NCBI RefSeq assembly: GCF_000420745.1
Contig: NZ_ATVN01000003.1
Span: 186,001-250,000 of the forward strand
Direction: 5' to 3'
Length of the DNA: 64,000 nt
DNA from: Pseudorhodobacter ferrugineus DSM 5888
GTDB taxonomy: Bacteria > Pseudomonadota > Alphaproteobacteria > Rhodobacterales > Rhodobacteraceae
Part shown: in pieces, positions 9,092 through 17,003 of the stretch
Layout of the letters: every line of letters begins with the position of its first letter
How positions within the stretch are numbered: position 1 is the stretch's first letter
Made by a program: the position numbers and the translations under genes
The notes under the pieces: model-generated
What the model saw: only the letters and a program-made list of their open reading frames with translations
The model's database searches: none
What the model was told of the DNA's origin: nothing

Positions 9092-10297
9092 ATGAATTGG
9101 GACCACGTTTTCGCCAGCCGCACCAGCCGCATGAAAGCCTCGGAAATCCGAGAGCTGCTGAAACTGCTAGACCAACCCGATATTATCTCGTTTGCAGGCG
9201 GAATCCCCGATCCCGCCTTCTTTCCCGCCGCTGAATTTCAATCCGCGATCAGCGACATCCTGACCGGCCCAAGGGCCGAGGCCGCCCTGCAATATTCCGT
9301 GTCCGAAGGCTACAAACCCCTGCGCGACTGGATTGCGGGCCAAATGGCGCGCATCGGCGTGCCCTGTGATGCCGACAATATCCTCATCACCTCTGGTTCC
9401 CAACAAGCGCTTGATTACCTTGGCAAACTCATGCTGTCGCCGCGCGATACCGCCCTCGTCGGTTGGCCCACCTACCTCGGCGCTTTAGGCGCGTTCAACG
9501 CCTATGAACCCGAATATGACCGCCTTGATCCGCGCGGCAACCGCTCCGCCGCCGACTACGCCCAAACCGCACAGGCCAAAGGCGGCCGCGTCAAATTCGC
9601 CTATATGTCGGTCGATTTCGCCAACCCCACTGGCGAAACGCTGGATGCCGCCACCCGCCAAACCATGCTGACCCTCGCCGATGACCTCGACATCGCGATT
9701 ATCGAAGACGCCGCCTATCAATCCCTGCGCTTTGATGGTGACGCCGTCCCCCCGATCCTCGCCATGGAAATCGAACAAAAAGGCAGTATCGAGGCTTGCC
9801 GCACGCTCTATTGCGGCTCCTTCTCCAAAACCCTCGCCCCCGGTCTGCGCGTGGGTTGGATCTGCGGCGCGAAAGAGGTCATCTCTCGCCTCGTCCTGAT
9901 GAAACAAGCCGCCGATCTGCATTCGTCCACCCTGAACCAAATGGCCATCGCCGATGTTGCGGGCAAAATCTTTGACGAACACGTCGCACGCATCCGCACC
10001 GCCTACCGCGCGCGGCGCGATGCAATGCTGGCGGCCCTGACCCAACACATGCCCGCTGGCGTGGAATGGACACGGCCCGAAGGCGGCATGTTCGTCTGGA
10101 TCACCTTGCCAAAGGGCATGAACGGCGCCGACCTGCTGGCCAAATCCCTAAAAACCCAGCGCGTCGCCTTTGTCCCCGGATCGGCCTTTTTCGCCGATGG
10201 TTCCGGCACAAACACCATCCGCCTGTCCTTTTCCCGCGCGGATGAGGCAACGATCGGCGAAGGCATCAAACGGCTGGGCGCTTTGCTGCGGGGGTAG
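9092..10297 (+). CDS. PLP-dependent aminotransferase (fold type I, LysN/ARO8-like)
   Basis: Encodes 401 residues of class I/II aminotransferase. FAGGIPDPAFFP at the N-terminus and YSVSEGYKPLRDWIA match the 2-aminoadipate/aromatic aminotransferase (Aro8, LysN) branch often found as the catalytic half of MocR-type regulators. FANPTGETLD holds the cofactor Asn, IIEDAAYQSLRF holds the ring-contacting Asp, and YCGSFSKTLAPGLRVGW holds the Schiff-base Lys at residue 246. No DNA-binding domain is attached, so this is an enzyme rather than a regulator. The substrate cannot be set from sequence. It stands apart from the SIMPL gene upstream by 81 bp. Confidence 0.88.
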   Translation: MNWDHVFASRTSRMKASEIRELLKLLDQPDIISFAGGIPDPAFFPAAEFQSAISDILTGPRAEAALQYSVSEGYKPLRDWIAGQMARIGVPCDADNILITSGSQQALDYLGKLMLSPRDTALVGWPTYLGALGAFNAYEPEYDRLDPRGNRSAADYAQTAQAKGGRVKFAYMSVDFANPTGETLDAATRQTMLTLADDLDIAIIEDAAYQSLRFDGDAVPPILAMEIEQKGSIEACRTLYCGSFSKTLAPGLRVGWICGAKEVISRLVLMKQAADLHSSTLNQMAIADVAGKIFDEHVARIRTAYRARRDAMLAALTQHMPAGVEWTRPEGGMFVWITLPKGMNGADLLAKSLKTQRVAFVPGSAFFADGSGTNTIRLSFSRADEATIGEGIKRLGALLRG

Positions 10298-10350
10298 GGG
10301 GGCGAAAATGGTGGTGTCAAAGGCCGCTAACATTGGAGACCATTTCAAGT

Positions 10351-10377
10351 CGTTCCAAAAACGGTCCTTTTTGGAGC
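10351..10377. repeat. 27-bp palindromic repeat, left copy (flanks low-GC gene)
   Basis: An imperfect palindrome running from CGTTCCAAAAACG to TTTTTGGAGC. A second copy in the same orientation lies at 11429-11455 with 23 of 27 positions identical. The pair brackets the low-GC gene at 10466-11368. Confidence 0.6.
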
Positions 10378-10465
10378 GCCCTAATGATAGCTCTCAGCCC
10401 AGAGTGGTCATTGCCCAAATCATTGAGATTTGTATAAATAGTTTGTGAACTTGAGGAGAGCCACG

Positions 10466-11368
10466 TTGTTTTACAGAGCCGCCCTGGACATAAATGAAAA
10501 AAATGGCCTTCTGAATAAACGATTCCTAAGTTGCATCAGATTCGTTGCAGATATAGCCACACCAGCCGTTTTTTATCTAAACTCGGAATGGTCAAAACGG
10601 GAAACTCTTGGTGCATTGGGTATTGACGTAAAACGTCTTTCGGAGTCGCAGAAACGTATACTTGAAGAAGCTGATCTGTTTCCAGGTGACGCCAAGTCCC
10701 TCGAAATGCCAGCCTTAGTATATTTGCAGGAAGGATCATGGGAGCAGTCCCCAGACCCCGAAACTGGCGCTATGCTAGGCCTTACGGTTCCTAAACGGGA
10801 ATTCGTCCTTTCTTCTTCGGATGCGATTCACCGAGCGTATCTTAGGGACCATGGGTTGAACGCGCAAACTGCAGTCCTTTGTCTTGCGGCAGTAGGCTTG
10901 GATATCATGCTTCCCAATGTAACTTTCGACTTTTTCGCAGACGACGAGATCGAGCGGATAAAAGAGAAGTTGCAAGAGGAGCGACATAGCTACCTTGAGG
11001 TCGCATCCACGCTGGCCGAACAATCCTATGAGCGTCTAAAGGATGGCCAATACAAGGATGTCCTTCGGTGGGCAGAAAGCGAGGCGGCTTTCAAATTGGC
11101 ACCAAAGGCAAGAATTCTCGAGGAATCAGTCTCATCATTGGCCTCTAAGCAGTTGCGTCGGGCAGGCTACTCTTTTTGGAAAGATGGCGTCCCTGCGATT
11201 GGATCGGCATTCATTGCGGGCGGTTTAGTTCCTGCAGGCACAGTCAGCGCCCAAGCTGCCCTAAAAACTTTAGTTCAGGCAATTGGATCAGCTAGATCGG
11301 AGCGTCTCGTACCCGAAGTGGCCTATGCGATGAAAATAAGTAAGGCATTGCAACAAAAAGGCAGCTAA
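10466..11368 (+). CDS. Hypothetical protein, low GC, probably acquired
   Basis: About 300 residues with no family I recognise. The N-terminal half is mixed alpha/beta; the middle carries a hydrophobic stretch (TAVLCLAAVGLDIMLPNVTF) followed by an acidic helix (DDEIERIKEKLQEERHSYLEVAS). Near the C-terminus, IGSAFIAGGLVPAGTVSAQAAL is weakly hydrophobic and may associate with membrane. Base composition is visibly more AT-rich than neighbours, with codons such as AAA, ATA and TTA that are rare elsewhere in the window. The best start is TTG at 10466, because GAGGAG lies 7 bases upstream. An in-frame GTG at 10445 lacks a ribosome-binding site. Matching 27-bp palindromes flank the gene. No mobility gene is present. 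Function unknown. Confidence 0.7.
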   Translation: MFYRAALDINEKNGLLNKRFLSCIRFVADIATPAVFYLNSEWSKRETLGALGIDVKRLSESQKRILEEADLFPGDAKSLEMPALVYLQEGSWEQSPDPETGAMLGLTVPKREFVLSSSDAIHRAYLRDHGLNAQTAVLCLAAVGLDIMLPNVTFDFFADDEIERIKEKLQEERHSYLEVASTLAEQSYERLKDGQYKDVLRWAESEAAFKLAPKARILEESVSSLASKQLRRAGYSFWKDGVPAIGSAFIAGGLVPAGTVSAQAALKTLVQAIGSARSERLVPEVAYAMKISKALQQKGS

Positions 11369-11637
11369 CGGCTTTTATGGCTCGACTTTGCAAACCCCGC
11401 TCCCTGCGCATAGCAGCCACTCAACGCACGTTCCAGAAACGCTCGTTTTTGGAACATGTCTAAACTACCCCCGTTCGACGCTGCCACAAACCCCGTTCAA
11501 AACCTATCCATTTGTTGAAGGTTTTTGGCACGTCTTTCAGTGCAGACCCGTATGGTGTGCTCGCACACCCCGCGCCCACTTTGCCCCACCGCCAAACCCG
11601 CCTTACGCTGCCCAACCCCCCGCGAAAGGCCGCACCC
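11369..11637. other. Non-coding spacer after the low-GC gene
   Basis: No gene is seen. The spacer holds the right-hand copy of the 27-bp palindromic repeat (11429-11455) and C-rich sequence leading to the GNAT gene. Confidence 0.4.
11429..11455. repeat. 27-bp palindromic repeat, right copy
   Basis: It runs from CGTTCCAGAAACG to TTTTTGGAAC and forms a near-perfect inverted repeat. It matches the copy at 10351-10377 in the same orientation at 23 of 27 positions. Confidence 0.6.
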
Positions 11638-12087
11638 ATGCCCACAATCACCATCCGCCCCCTCACCGCCGCCGACGAACCCGAATGGCGCCGCCTGTGG
11701 ACTGCCTATCTTGCATTTTACCAAACCACGGTCCCCGAACAGGTTTATAGAACCTCTTTCGCCCGCCTCCTCTCACCCAACGCAAACGAATACAAATGCC
11801 TGATTGCGGAAATGGGTGGCAAACCCGTGGGCCTCGCCCATTTCCTCTATCACCGCTTTATGTGGACGGTGGCCGATACCTGCTATCTGATGGACCTGTT
11901 CACCGACCCATCCGCACGCGGCAAAGGGGTCGCGCGGGCGTTGATTGACGCGGTGCATGCGGCGGCCAAACGTGACGGTATTCCCACGACCTATTGGAAC
12001 ACCCAAGACACGAATATCACCGCCCGAAAACTCTATGATCAGGTCGCGACCCTGACCCCGTTTTTAACCTATGAAAAGACCGATTGA
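11638..12087 (+). CDS. GNAT-family N-acetyltransferase
   Basis: Encodes 149 residues with a single GNAT domain. It opens with ITIRPLTAADEPEWRRLW, has the central strand CLIAEMGGKPVGLAHF, and shows the acetyl-CoA pyrophosphate-binding motif A as MDLFTDPSARGKGVARALI (R/Q-x-x-G-x-G/A type) around residues 84-102. The closing YWNTQDTNITARKLYDQVA segment is typical of small-molecule or peptide acetyltransferases. The substrate cannot be predicted. The start at 11638 is the first ATG in frame at the conserved N-terminus; an upstream in-frame TTG region reads through non-coding sequence. The gene is monocistronic. Confidence 0.85.
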   Translation: MPTITIRPLTAADEPEWRRLWTAYLAFYQTTVPEQVYRTSFARLLSPNANEYKCLIAEMGGKPVGLAHFLYHRFMWTVADTCYLMDLFTDPSARGKGVARALIDAVHAAAKRDGIPTTYWNTQDTNITARKLYDQVATLTPFLTYEKTD

Positions 12088-12098
12088 TCCCCGCGTCC

Positions 12099-12150
12099 CG
12101 TAGGTCGGGGTTCACCCCGACTCTGCCGTAGGGTGGGGTTTCACCCCAAC
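12099..12150. repeat. Tandem CGTAGG(G)T-type hairpin repeats
   Basis: Two adjacent hairpins of one type: CGTAGGTCGGGG-TT-CACCCCGAC (12099-12121) and CGTAGGGTGGGG-TT-TCACCCCAAC (12127-12150). A related element in the opposite orientation is at 25822-25844. These are REP-like short palindromes. Confidence 0.55.
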
Positions 12151-12228
12151 ACCCCCGCACCCGCGTCCGCATTAAAATTCAGTTAACAAAAATATCAAAA
12201 CCGTTATATATCAATGCCATATAAAAAT

Positions 12229-12256
12229 GCCCGCGCGCGGTCATCCTCGCGCGGAC
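12229..12256 (-). terminator. Probable terminator of metY
   Basis: On the minus strand, arms CCGCGCG and CGCGCGG are followed by GGGCATTTTTAT. The hairpin begins about 15 bases downstream of the metY stop codon. Confidence 0.6.
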
Positions 12257-12271
12257 ACCTGTTTTCAGCCC

Positions 12272-13558
12272 TTAAAGCGTGGCCAAGGCCTGCTCCAGAT
12301 CGCCAATAATATCGGCCGCATCCTCAATCCCGATCGACAAACGAAGGGTATTCGGTGCCGCCCCTGCCGCTGTTTGCTGGGCCTCGGAAAGCTGGCGATG
12401 CGTGGTCGAGGCGGGGTGAATAACAAGGCTGCGGGTGTCGCCCAGATTGGCCACATGGCTGAACAATTTCAGCTCGGACACCAGCTTGACACAGGCCTCG
12501 TACCCGCCCTTCAAAGATACGGTAAACAGCCCGCCAGCCCCTTTCGGGCATACAGTCGCAACCCGTTTTTTATAAGGAGAGCTGTCGAGCCCCGCATAGG
12601 TGACCTTTTCGACCTTGGGGTGCTTTTCCAGCCATTCGGAAACCTTTTGCGCGTTTTCCACATGCCGCGCCATCCGCAAGGACAGGGTTTCAATGCCCAT
12701 CAACGTATAATGCGCGCCTTGGGGGTTCATCGTCATGCCCAAATCCCGCAAACCAATCGCGATGGAATGGAACGTGAAGGCCATGCCGCCCAAAGCCTCA
12801 TGGAATTTGATGCCGTGATAGGCTGGCTCCGGCTCGGACAAGCTGGGGAATTTGCCCGATGCGGACCAGTCAAACGTGCCACTATCAACCACACAGCCGC
12901 CGGTCACCGTGCCGTTCCCGGTCAGATATTTCGTGGTGGAATGGACCACCAAAGTCGCCCCCAGTTTGATCGGCTGGCACAGATAGGGCGTGCCGGTCGT
13001 GTTGTCGACGATCAGGGGCAGGCCCGCCTTGTCGGCCACTTTTGCAATCGCCGGAATATCGGTGATATAGCCGCCGGGGTTCGCGATGCTTTCACAGAAA
13101 ATTGCGCGGGTGTTGTCATCCACCGCCGCCGCGACCGCATCCAGATCGTCAAAATCAACGAACTTGGCCGACCAGCCGAACTTGCGGATCGTGTTGGAAA
13201 ACTGCTGGATGGTGCCACCATAAAGACGGCTGGACGCGACCACATTGCAGCCCGGCTGCATCAAGGGAAACAACGCCATAAGCTGCGCCGCGTGACCCGA
13301 CGAGCAGCAAACCGCGCCCACACCGCCCTCCAACGCAGCGATCCGTTCTGCCAAAGCGGCGACGGTCGGGTTGGTCAGGCGGGAGTAGATGTAGCCAACC
13401 TCGGCCAGATTGAACAAGGCCGCAGCGTGATCGGCATCGCGGAAAACATAAGCTGTGGTCTGGTAAATCGGGATCTGCCGCGCCCCCGTCGCCGGATCAG
13501 GCCGCGCGCCCGCGTGAATTTGCAATGTATCAAAGCCATAGTTTGCTGGATCGGACAT
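12272..13558 (-). CDS. metY: O-acetylhomoserine sulfhydrylase / aminocarboxypropyltransferase
   Basis: A 428-residue member of the Cys/Met metabolism PLP enzyme family. It makes homocysteine from O-acetylhomoserine and sulfide for methionine synthesis. Visible motifs are YGFDTLQIHAG at the N-terminus, YSRLTNPTVAALAERIAALEGG, the cofactor-contacting SSGHAAQL, PLIVDNTTGTPYL and the Schiff-base lysine K210 in VVHSTTKYLTGNG. The C-terminal LGDTRSLVIHPASTTHRQL motif matches MetY, and the length (about 430) separates it from the shorter MetB/MetC relatives. The ATG at 13558 follows AGGGGA. A 33-codon upstream extension is open but matches no family member. Confidence 0.92.
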   Translation of the reverse strand: MSDPANYGFDTLQIHAGARPDPATGARQIPIYQTTAYVFRDADHAAALFNLAEVGYIYSRLTNPTVAALAERIAALEGGVGAVCCSSGHAAQLMALFPLMQPGCNVVASSRLYGGTIQQFSNTIRKFGWSAKFVDFDDLDAVAAAVDDNTRAIFCESIANPGGYITDIPAIAKVADKAGLPLIVDNTTGTPYLCQPIKLGATLVVHSTTKYLTGNGTVTGGCVVDSGTFDWSASGKFPSLSEPEPAYHGIKFHEALGGMAFTFHSIAIGLRDLGMTMNPQGAHYTLMGIETLSLRMARHVENAQKVSEWLEKHPKVEKVTYAGLDSSPYKKRVATVCPKGAGGLFTVSLKGGYEACVKLVSELKLFSHVANLGDTRSLVIHPASTTHRQLSEAQQTAAGAAPNTLRLSIGIEDAADIIGDLEQALATL

Positions 13559-13807
13559 GTGTTTTCCCCTGTTTTGCTGGTCAGTATCGCCAATTTCGCG
13601 CGACGTTAGGGCAAAGCCCTGCCTAGCACAATTGGCCGATTTCAAAGGCTGCCCCAATCGCTCCGATGATTTTTCCGCGAAACGATGGCTTTCTGGAATA
13701 CCGTCCCGCTAAACCCTCTCGGCGGGAAAAAGCTGATGCGCAAAACCAGTATTTGCCAGAATTGCAGCACAAAGTTATGCAGATGGCGTCAGGTTCAGGA
13801 GAGTTTA

Positions 13808-14320
13808 ATGGTAATGATCAATCGGCGTTTGGCAGTTTTGGGCATGGTTGCATGGGTTTCGGCCTGTGGCAGCGGCGGCAAGCAAGGTGGGGCAAGGGGT
13901 TCACTCGGGCAAGCCTTTGCGCCCAATGACGACGCGGCCCTTGATCCGCCGTTGCATGTAAATGAAACGGCAGAGTTACGGCGCTTGATTAACCAATACG
14001 CCGATCTTTACGATGTGCCGCGCCCCTTGGTGCACAAGATCATTATCCGCGAAAGCCATCATCGCCCCGCCGCGCGCAATGGCCCCTATTTCGGGTTGAT
14101 GCAAATTCTGCCAGCTACCGCGCGTGGCGTTGGCTTTTCCGGGCCAAATACCGGCCTGTTGGATGCCGAAACCAATTTGAAATACGGGGTCAAGTATCTG
14201 CGTGGCGCATGGCTTTTGGCGGATGGCAGTTATGACACGGCAGTCAAATGGTATTCGCGGGGGTACTATTACGAGGCAAAGCGCCGTGGAATGCTGAAAG
14301 AGACGGGCTTGCGCAGCTAA
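13808..14320 (+). CDS. Lytic transglycosylase lipoprotein (SLT domain)
   Basis: Encodes 170 residues. It begins with a lipoprotein signal (RRLAVLGMVAWVSACGSGG, lipobox VSAC), so it should be anchored in the outer or inner membrane facing the periplasm. Residues from about 55 form a short SLT domain: LYDVPRPLVHKIIIRESHHRP with the catalytic glutamate in RES, then YFGLMQILPATARGVGF and NLKYGVKYLRGAW, ending with AVKWYSRGYYYEAKRRG. It cleaves peptidoglycan glycan strands between MurNAc and GlcNAc. The ATG at 13808 is preceded by AGGAGA at 5 bases; the ATG at 13814 is a possible alternative. Longer upstream starts would bury the lipobox. Confidence 0.87.
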   Translation: MVMINRRLAVLGMVAWVSACGSGGKQGGARGSLGQAFAPNDDAALDPPLHVNETAELRRLINQYADLYDVPRPLVHKIIIRESHHRPAARNGPYFGLMQILPATARGVGFSGPNTGLLDAETNLKYGVKYLRGAWLLADGSYDTAVKWYSRGYYYEAKRRGMLKETGLRS

Positions 14321-14349
14321 ACCAAGGGCCATTTGGCCTAAGTTCGCGC

Positions 14350-14399
14350 TGCGAACCGTTCGCAACCCTCTTGACTTTGCGAAGCATTCGCAATATGTA
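14350..14399 (+). promoter_or_regulatory. sitABCD promoter with two Mur/Fur-like palindromes
   Basis: Two inverted repeats are visible: TGCGAA-CCG-TTCGCA (14350-14364) and TTGCGAA-GCA-TTCGCAA (14377-14393). TTGACT at 14371-14376 and TATGTA at 14394-14399 form -35 and -10 elements with a 17-bp spacer that is exactly the second palindrome. This resembles the Mn-responsive Mur (Fur-family) boxes of alphaproteobacterial sitABCD/mntH promoters. Repression when metal is sufficient is inferred. Confidence 0.65.
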
Positions 14400-14405
14400 G
14401 GGGGC

Positions 14406-15371
14406 ATGGAAAACATGTCCCAGATCTCGCGTCGGAGCCTGCTTGCAGCGCTGCCGGCCTTGTTTACGCTTTCGTCTGCCTCATTTGCCAGTGCTGCACC
14501 CAGCATTGTGGCGACCACGGGTATGATCGCCGATGCTGCCCGCCGGATCAGCGGGGGCGAAGTTGCGGCGCTAATGGGGCCGGGAGTGGACCCGCACAGC
14601 TACCGCCAAACCCGCAGCGATATTGCATCGCTTGTGCGCGCCGACCTTGTGCTGTGGCACGGCTTGCGGCTTGAGGCGCAATTGGTTGAATTTATGGCCG
14701 ATATTGCACGGCGGGTGACTGTGGTGCCGGTGGCCGAAGCAATTGCCAAGGATAAATTATTGGCATGGGCTGGGTACGCAGATCACCATGATCCGCATGT
14801 CTGGATGGACCCGATTTTGTGGCTGGATGCCGTGACAGCGGTTGAGGCGGCGTTGATCGCGTTGGAGCCGGGTAGGGCGGATGAACTGGGCACCAATGCG
14901 GCTGTCTATCGAGATGAGATCACCGCGCTGGATACCTATGCCCGCGATGTCTTGGCCGCAGTTGCGCCCGAGGCGCGGGTGCTGGTGACTGCGCATGATG
15001 CGTTTTCCTACTTTGGCCGCGCCTACGGGTTTGAAGTGCAGGGCATTCAAGGGATTTCGACCGAAAGCGAAGCAGGCTTGGCGCGGATCGGCGAATTGGT
15101 TGATTTGCTGGTCGCGCGTGAGGTGCGTGCGGTATTTGTCGAAAGCTCGGTTCCTGATCGGGCTATGCGTGCCTTGGTCGAAGGGGCAGCGGCGCAGGGA
15201 CATGAAGTTATCATCGGCGGAGAACTGTTTTCGGACGCGATGGGCGTGGATGGCAGTTATGAAGGCACGTATCCTGGCATGATTGACCATAATGTCACGG
15301 TGATTGCCCGCGCCTTGGGGGCGGATGCCCCTGTGCGGGGCTTGTCGGGCAAACTGGCAGCGGGGGCGTAA
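14406..15371 (+). CDS. sitA: Mn/Fe/Zn ABC transporter, periplasmic metal-binding protein
   Basis: Encodes 321 residues. It belongs to the cluster 9 (ZnuA/SitA/PsaA) metal-binding protein family. An N-terminal Tat-like or Sec signal is present (RR followed by LLAALPALFTLSSASFASA). Metal ligands expected for the family are visible: His in GPGVDPHSYRQT, His in HHDPHVWMDP, Glu in the VESSVPD region and Asp in GTYPGMIDHN. There is no long His-rich loop of the ZnuA type, which favours manganese/iron over zinc. It is the first gene of a four-gene importer. Start: ATG 14406 or 14415; the predicted -10 lies so close that the transcript may be leaderless, or AGGGGG at 14399 serves the second ATG. Confidence 0.88.
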   Translation: MENMSQISRRSLLAALPALFTLSSASFASAAPSIVATTGMIADAARRISGGEVAALMGPGVDPHSYRQTRSDIASLVRADLVLWHGLRLEAQLVEFMADIARRVTVVPVAEAIAKDKLLAWAGYADHHDPHVWMDPILWLDAVTAVEAALIALEPGRADELGTNAAVYRDEITALDTYARDVLAAVAPEARVLVTAHDAFSYFGRAYGFEVQGIQGISTESEAGLARIGELVDLLVAREVRAVFVESSVPDRAMRALVEGAAAQGHEVIIGGELFSDAMGVDGSYEGTYPGMIDHNVTVIARALGADAPVRGLSGKLAAGA

Positions 15372-16103
15372 ATGACTGTCGCGTTGGCATTTGAGGATCT
15401 GTCGGTGCGCTATGGCGCCGTAACGGCGGTGGACAGCGTTACAGCTGATATTCCTTTGGGCGCGATGACCGCCATTGTCGGGCCGAACGGTGCCGGAAAA
15501 TCGACTTTGCTAAAGGCAGCATTGGGCGTGGTGTCAAAGGCGGGTGGTGAGGCGCTGTTTTTCGGTACTTCGCTGGATGCCGCGCGCGCCAAGGTTGCCT
15601 ATATGCCGCAACGCGCTTCGGTGGATTGGGATTTTCCGATCCGTGTGATTGATGTGGTGTTGATGGGGATGCAGCGCGACTTGGGGCTGCTGCGCCCCGT
15701 GCGGGCGGCGGATCGGTCCTTTGCGATGGAGTGTCTTGCGCGGGTCGAATTGACGGATTTTGCCAAGCGGCAGATTGGCGCGCTTTCGGGTGGGCAGCAA
15801 CAACGAGTGTTTTTGGCCCGTGCCTTGGCGCAGCGCGCGCAGCTGTATTTGCTGGACGAGCCCTTTGCTGGCGTTGATGCCAAAACCGAGGCGGCGATTG
15901 TAAAGGTATTGCAATCGCTACGCGATGAAGGTGCGGCGGTTGTGGCGGTGCATCATGATCTAGCATCGGTGCCGGTTTGGTTTGACCGTGTGTTGCTGCT
16001 GAACCGCCGGTTGATTGCAGTGGGGCCGGTAGGCGAGGTGTTTACGCCCGAACGGTTGCGCGAAACCTATGGCGGGGCCTTGCCTGCTATGCAGATCGCC
16101 TGA
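15372..16103 (+). CDS. sitB: Metal ABC transporter ATP-binding protein
   Basis: A 243-residue ABC ATPase that begins directly after the sitA stop codon. The Walker A is GPNGAGKST (about residues 36-44), the Q-loop is YMPQRASVDWDFP, the signature is LSGGQQQRVFLARAL, Walker B is LYLLDEPFAGVD and the switch His is in VAVHHDL. The VDWDFPI insertion is typical of manganese/zinc importer ATPases. It powers import through the SitC/SitD permeases. Transcription with sitA is certain from the spacing. Confidence 0.93.
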   Translation: MTVALAFEDLSVRYGAVTAVDSVTADIPLGAMTAIVGPNGAGKSTLLKAALGVVSKAGGEALFFGTSLDAARAKVAYMPQRASVDWDFPIRVIDVVLMGMQRDLGLLRPVRAADRSFAMECLARVELTDFAKRQIGALSGGQQQRVFLARALAQRAQLYLLDEPFAGVDAKTEAAIVKVLQSLRDEGAAVVAVHHDLASVPVWFDRVLLLNRRLIAVGPVGEVFTPERLRETYGGALPAMQIA

Positions 16104-16118
16104 GGTTTCCAAGCCCTT

Positions 16119-17003
16119 ATGATCCAATCCTTTTTACTGCAATCGGGCTATAACGCCACGCTGGTCACGCTGGGGGCGATGGCGCTGGGGCTGGCCACGG
16201 GGGCTGTGGGGGCGTTTTTGTTTTTGCGCAAGCGGTCCTTGGTGCCCGATGCGATGGCCCATGCCACCTTGCCCGGTGTGGGGTTGGCGTTTTTGATTAT
16301 GGTTGCCTTTGGCGGCGAGGGACGGTTTTTGCCAGGTTTGCTGCTGGGGGCGGGGGTGTCGTCGCTGCTGGGGCTGTGGGTGCTGCAAGGGTTGGTGCGT
16401 GGCACACGCCTGCCCGAAGATGCGGCGATCGGGATTGTGCTGTCTACTTTCTACGGGGCGGGCATTGTGCTGCTGACCTTTATCCAAGGGCTTGGGGCAG
16501 GGCGACAAGCGGGGTTAGAAGGCTTCTTGCTGGGATCAACCGCAGGCATGTTGCGCGAAGATGTGTATCTGATCGCTGGCGGTGGGGTTTTGGTACTTGT
16601 CGCGCTGTTTGTTTTGCGCCGCGTGTTGATCATGGTCGCCTTCGATCCGAGCTATGCGACCGTGATGGGGGTGCGGCCCGCGTGGGTGGATGCGGCTTTG
16701 ATGGCGCTGGTTTTGGCTGTTGTGTTGCTGGGCATTCGGGTGGTTGGCGCGATTTTGGTGGTGGCTTTGCTGATTACGCCAGCTGTTGCCGCGCGGATGT
16801 GGACGGACCGTGTGGGCGTGATGGTGCTGATCGCGGCAGGCATTGGCGGTGCGGCGGGCTATGGCGGCGCTGCGCTGTCGGCGGCGGTGTCGGGACTGCC
16901 CACGGGCGCTGTGATTGTGGCGCTGGTGTTTTTGGCCTTTGCCATTTCGGCGGTAATCGCACCCAAACGCGGGCTGATTGGCCGCCTGCGGAGGGCCGCG
17001 TGA
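16119..17003 (+). CDS. sitC: Metal ABC transporter permease (first of two)
   Basis: A 294-residue ABC-3 family permease with about 8-9 hydrophobic segments. Conserved ABC-3 features are RSLVPDAMAHATLPGVGLAF near the N-terminus, the LPEDAAIGIVLSTFYGAGIVLL loop, and VGAILVVALLITPAVAARMWTDR followed by a final helix pair. It forms the inner-membrane channel with SitD. It follows sitB by 15 bp and overlaps the sitD start by one base (TGATG). Confidence 0.92.
   Translation: MIQSFLLQSGYNATLVTLGAMALGLATGAVGAFLFLRKRSLVPDAMAHATLPGVGLAFLIMVAFGGEGRFLPGLLLGAGVSSLLGLWVLQGLVRGTRLPEDAAIGIVLSTFYGAGIVLLTFIQGLGAGRQAGLEGFLLGSTAGMLREDVYLIAGGGVLVLVALFVLRRVLIMVAFDPSYATVMGVRPAWVDAALMALVLAVVLLGIRVVGAILVVALLITPAVAARMWTDRVGVMVLIAAGIGGAAGYGGAALSAAVSGLPTGAVIVALVFLAFAISAVIAPKRGLIGRLRRAA

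Noticed and set aside
12227-13609. Plus-strand 460-codon frame antisense to metY
   Set aside because: metY has complete PLP-enzyme motifs on the minus strand. The antisense product has no domain and arises from GC-rich codon structure.
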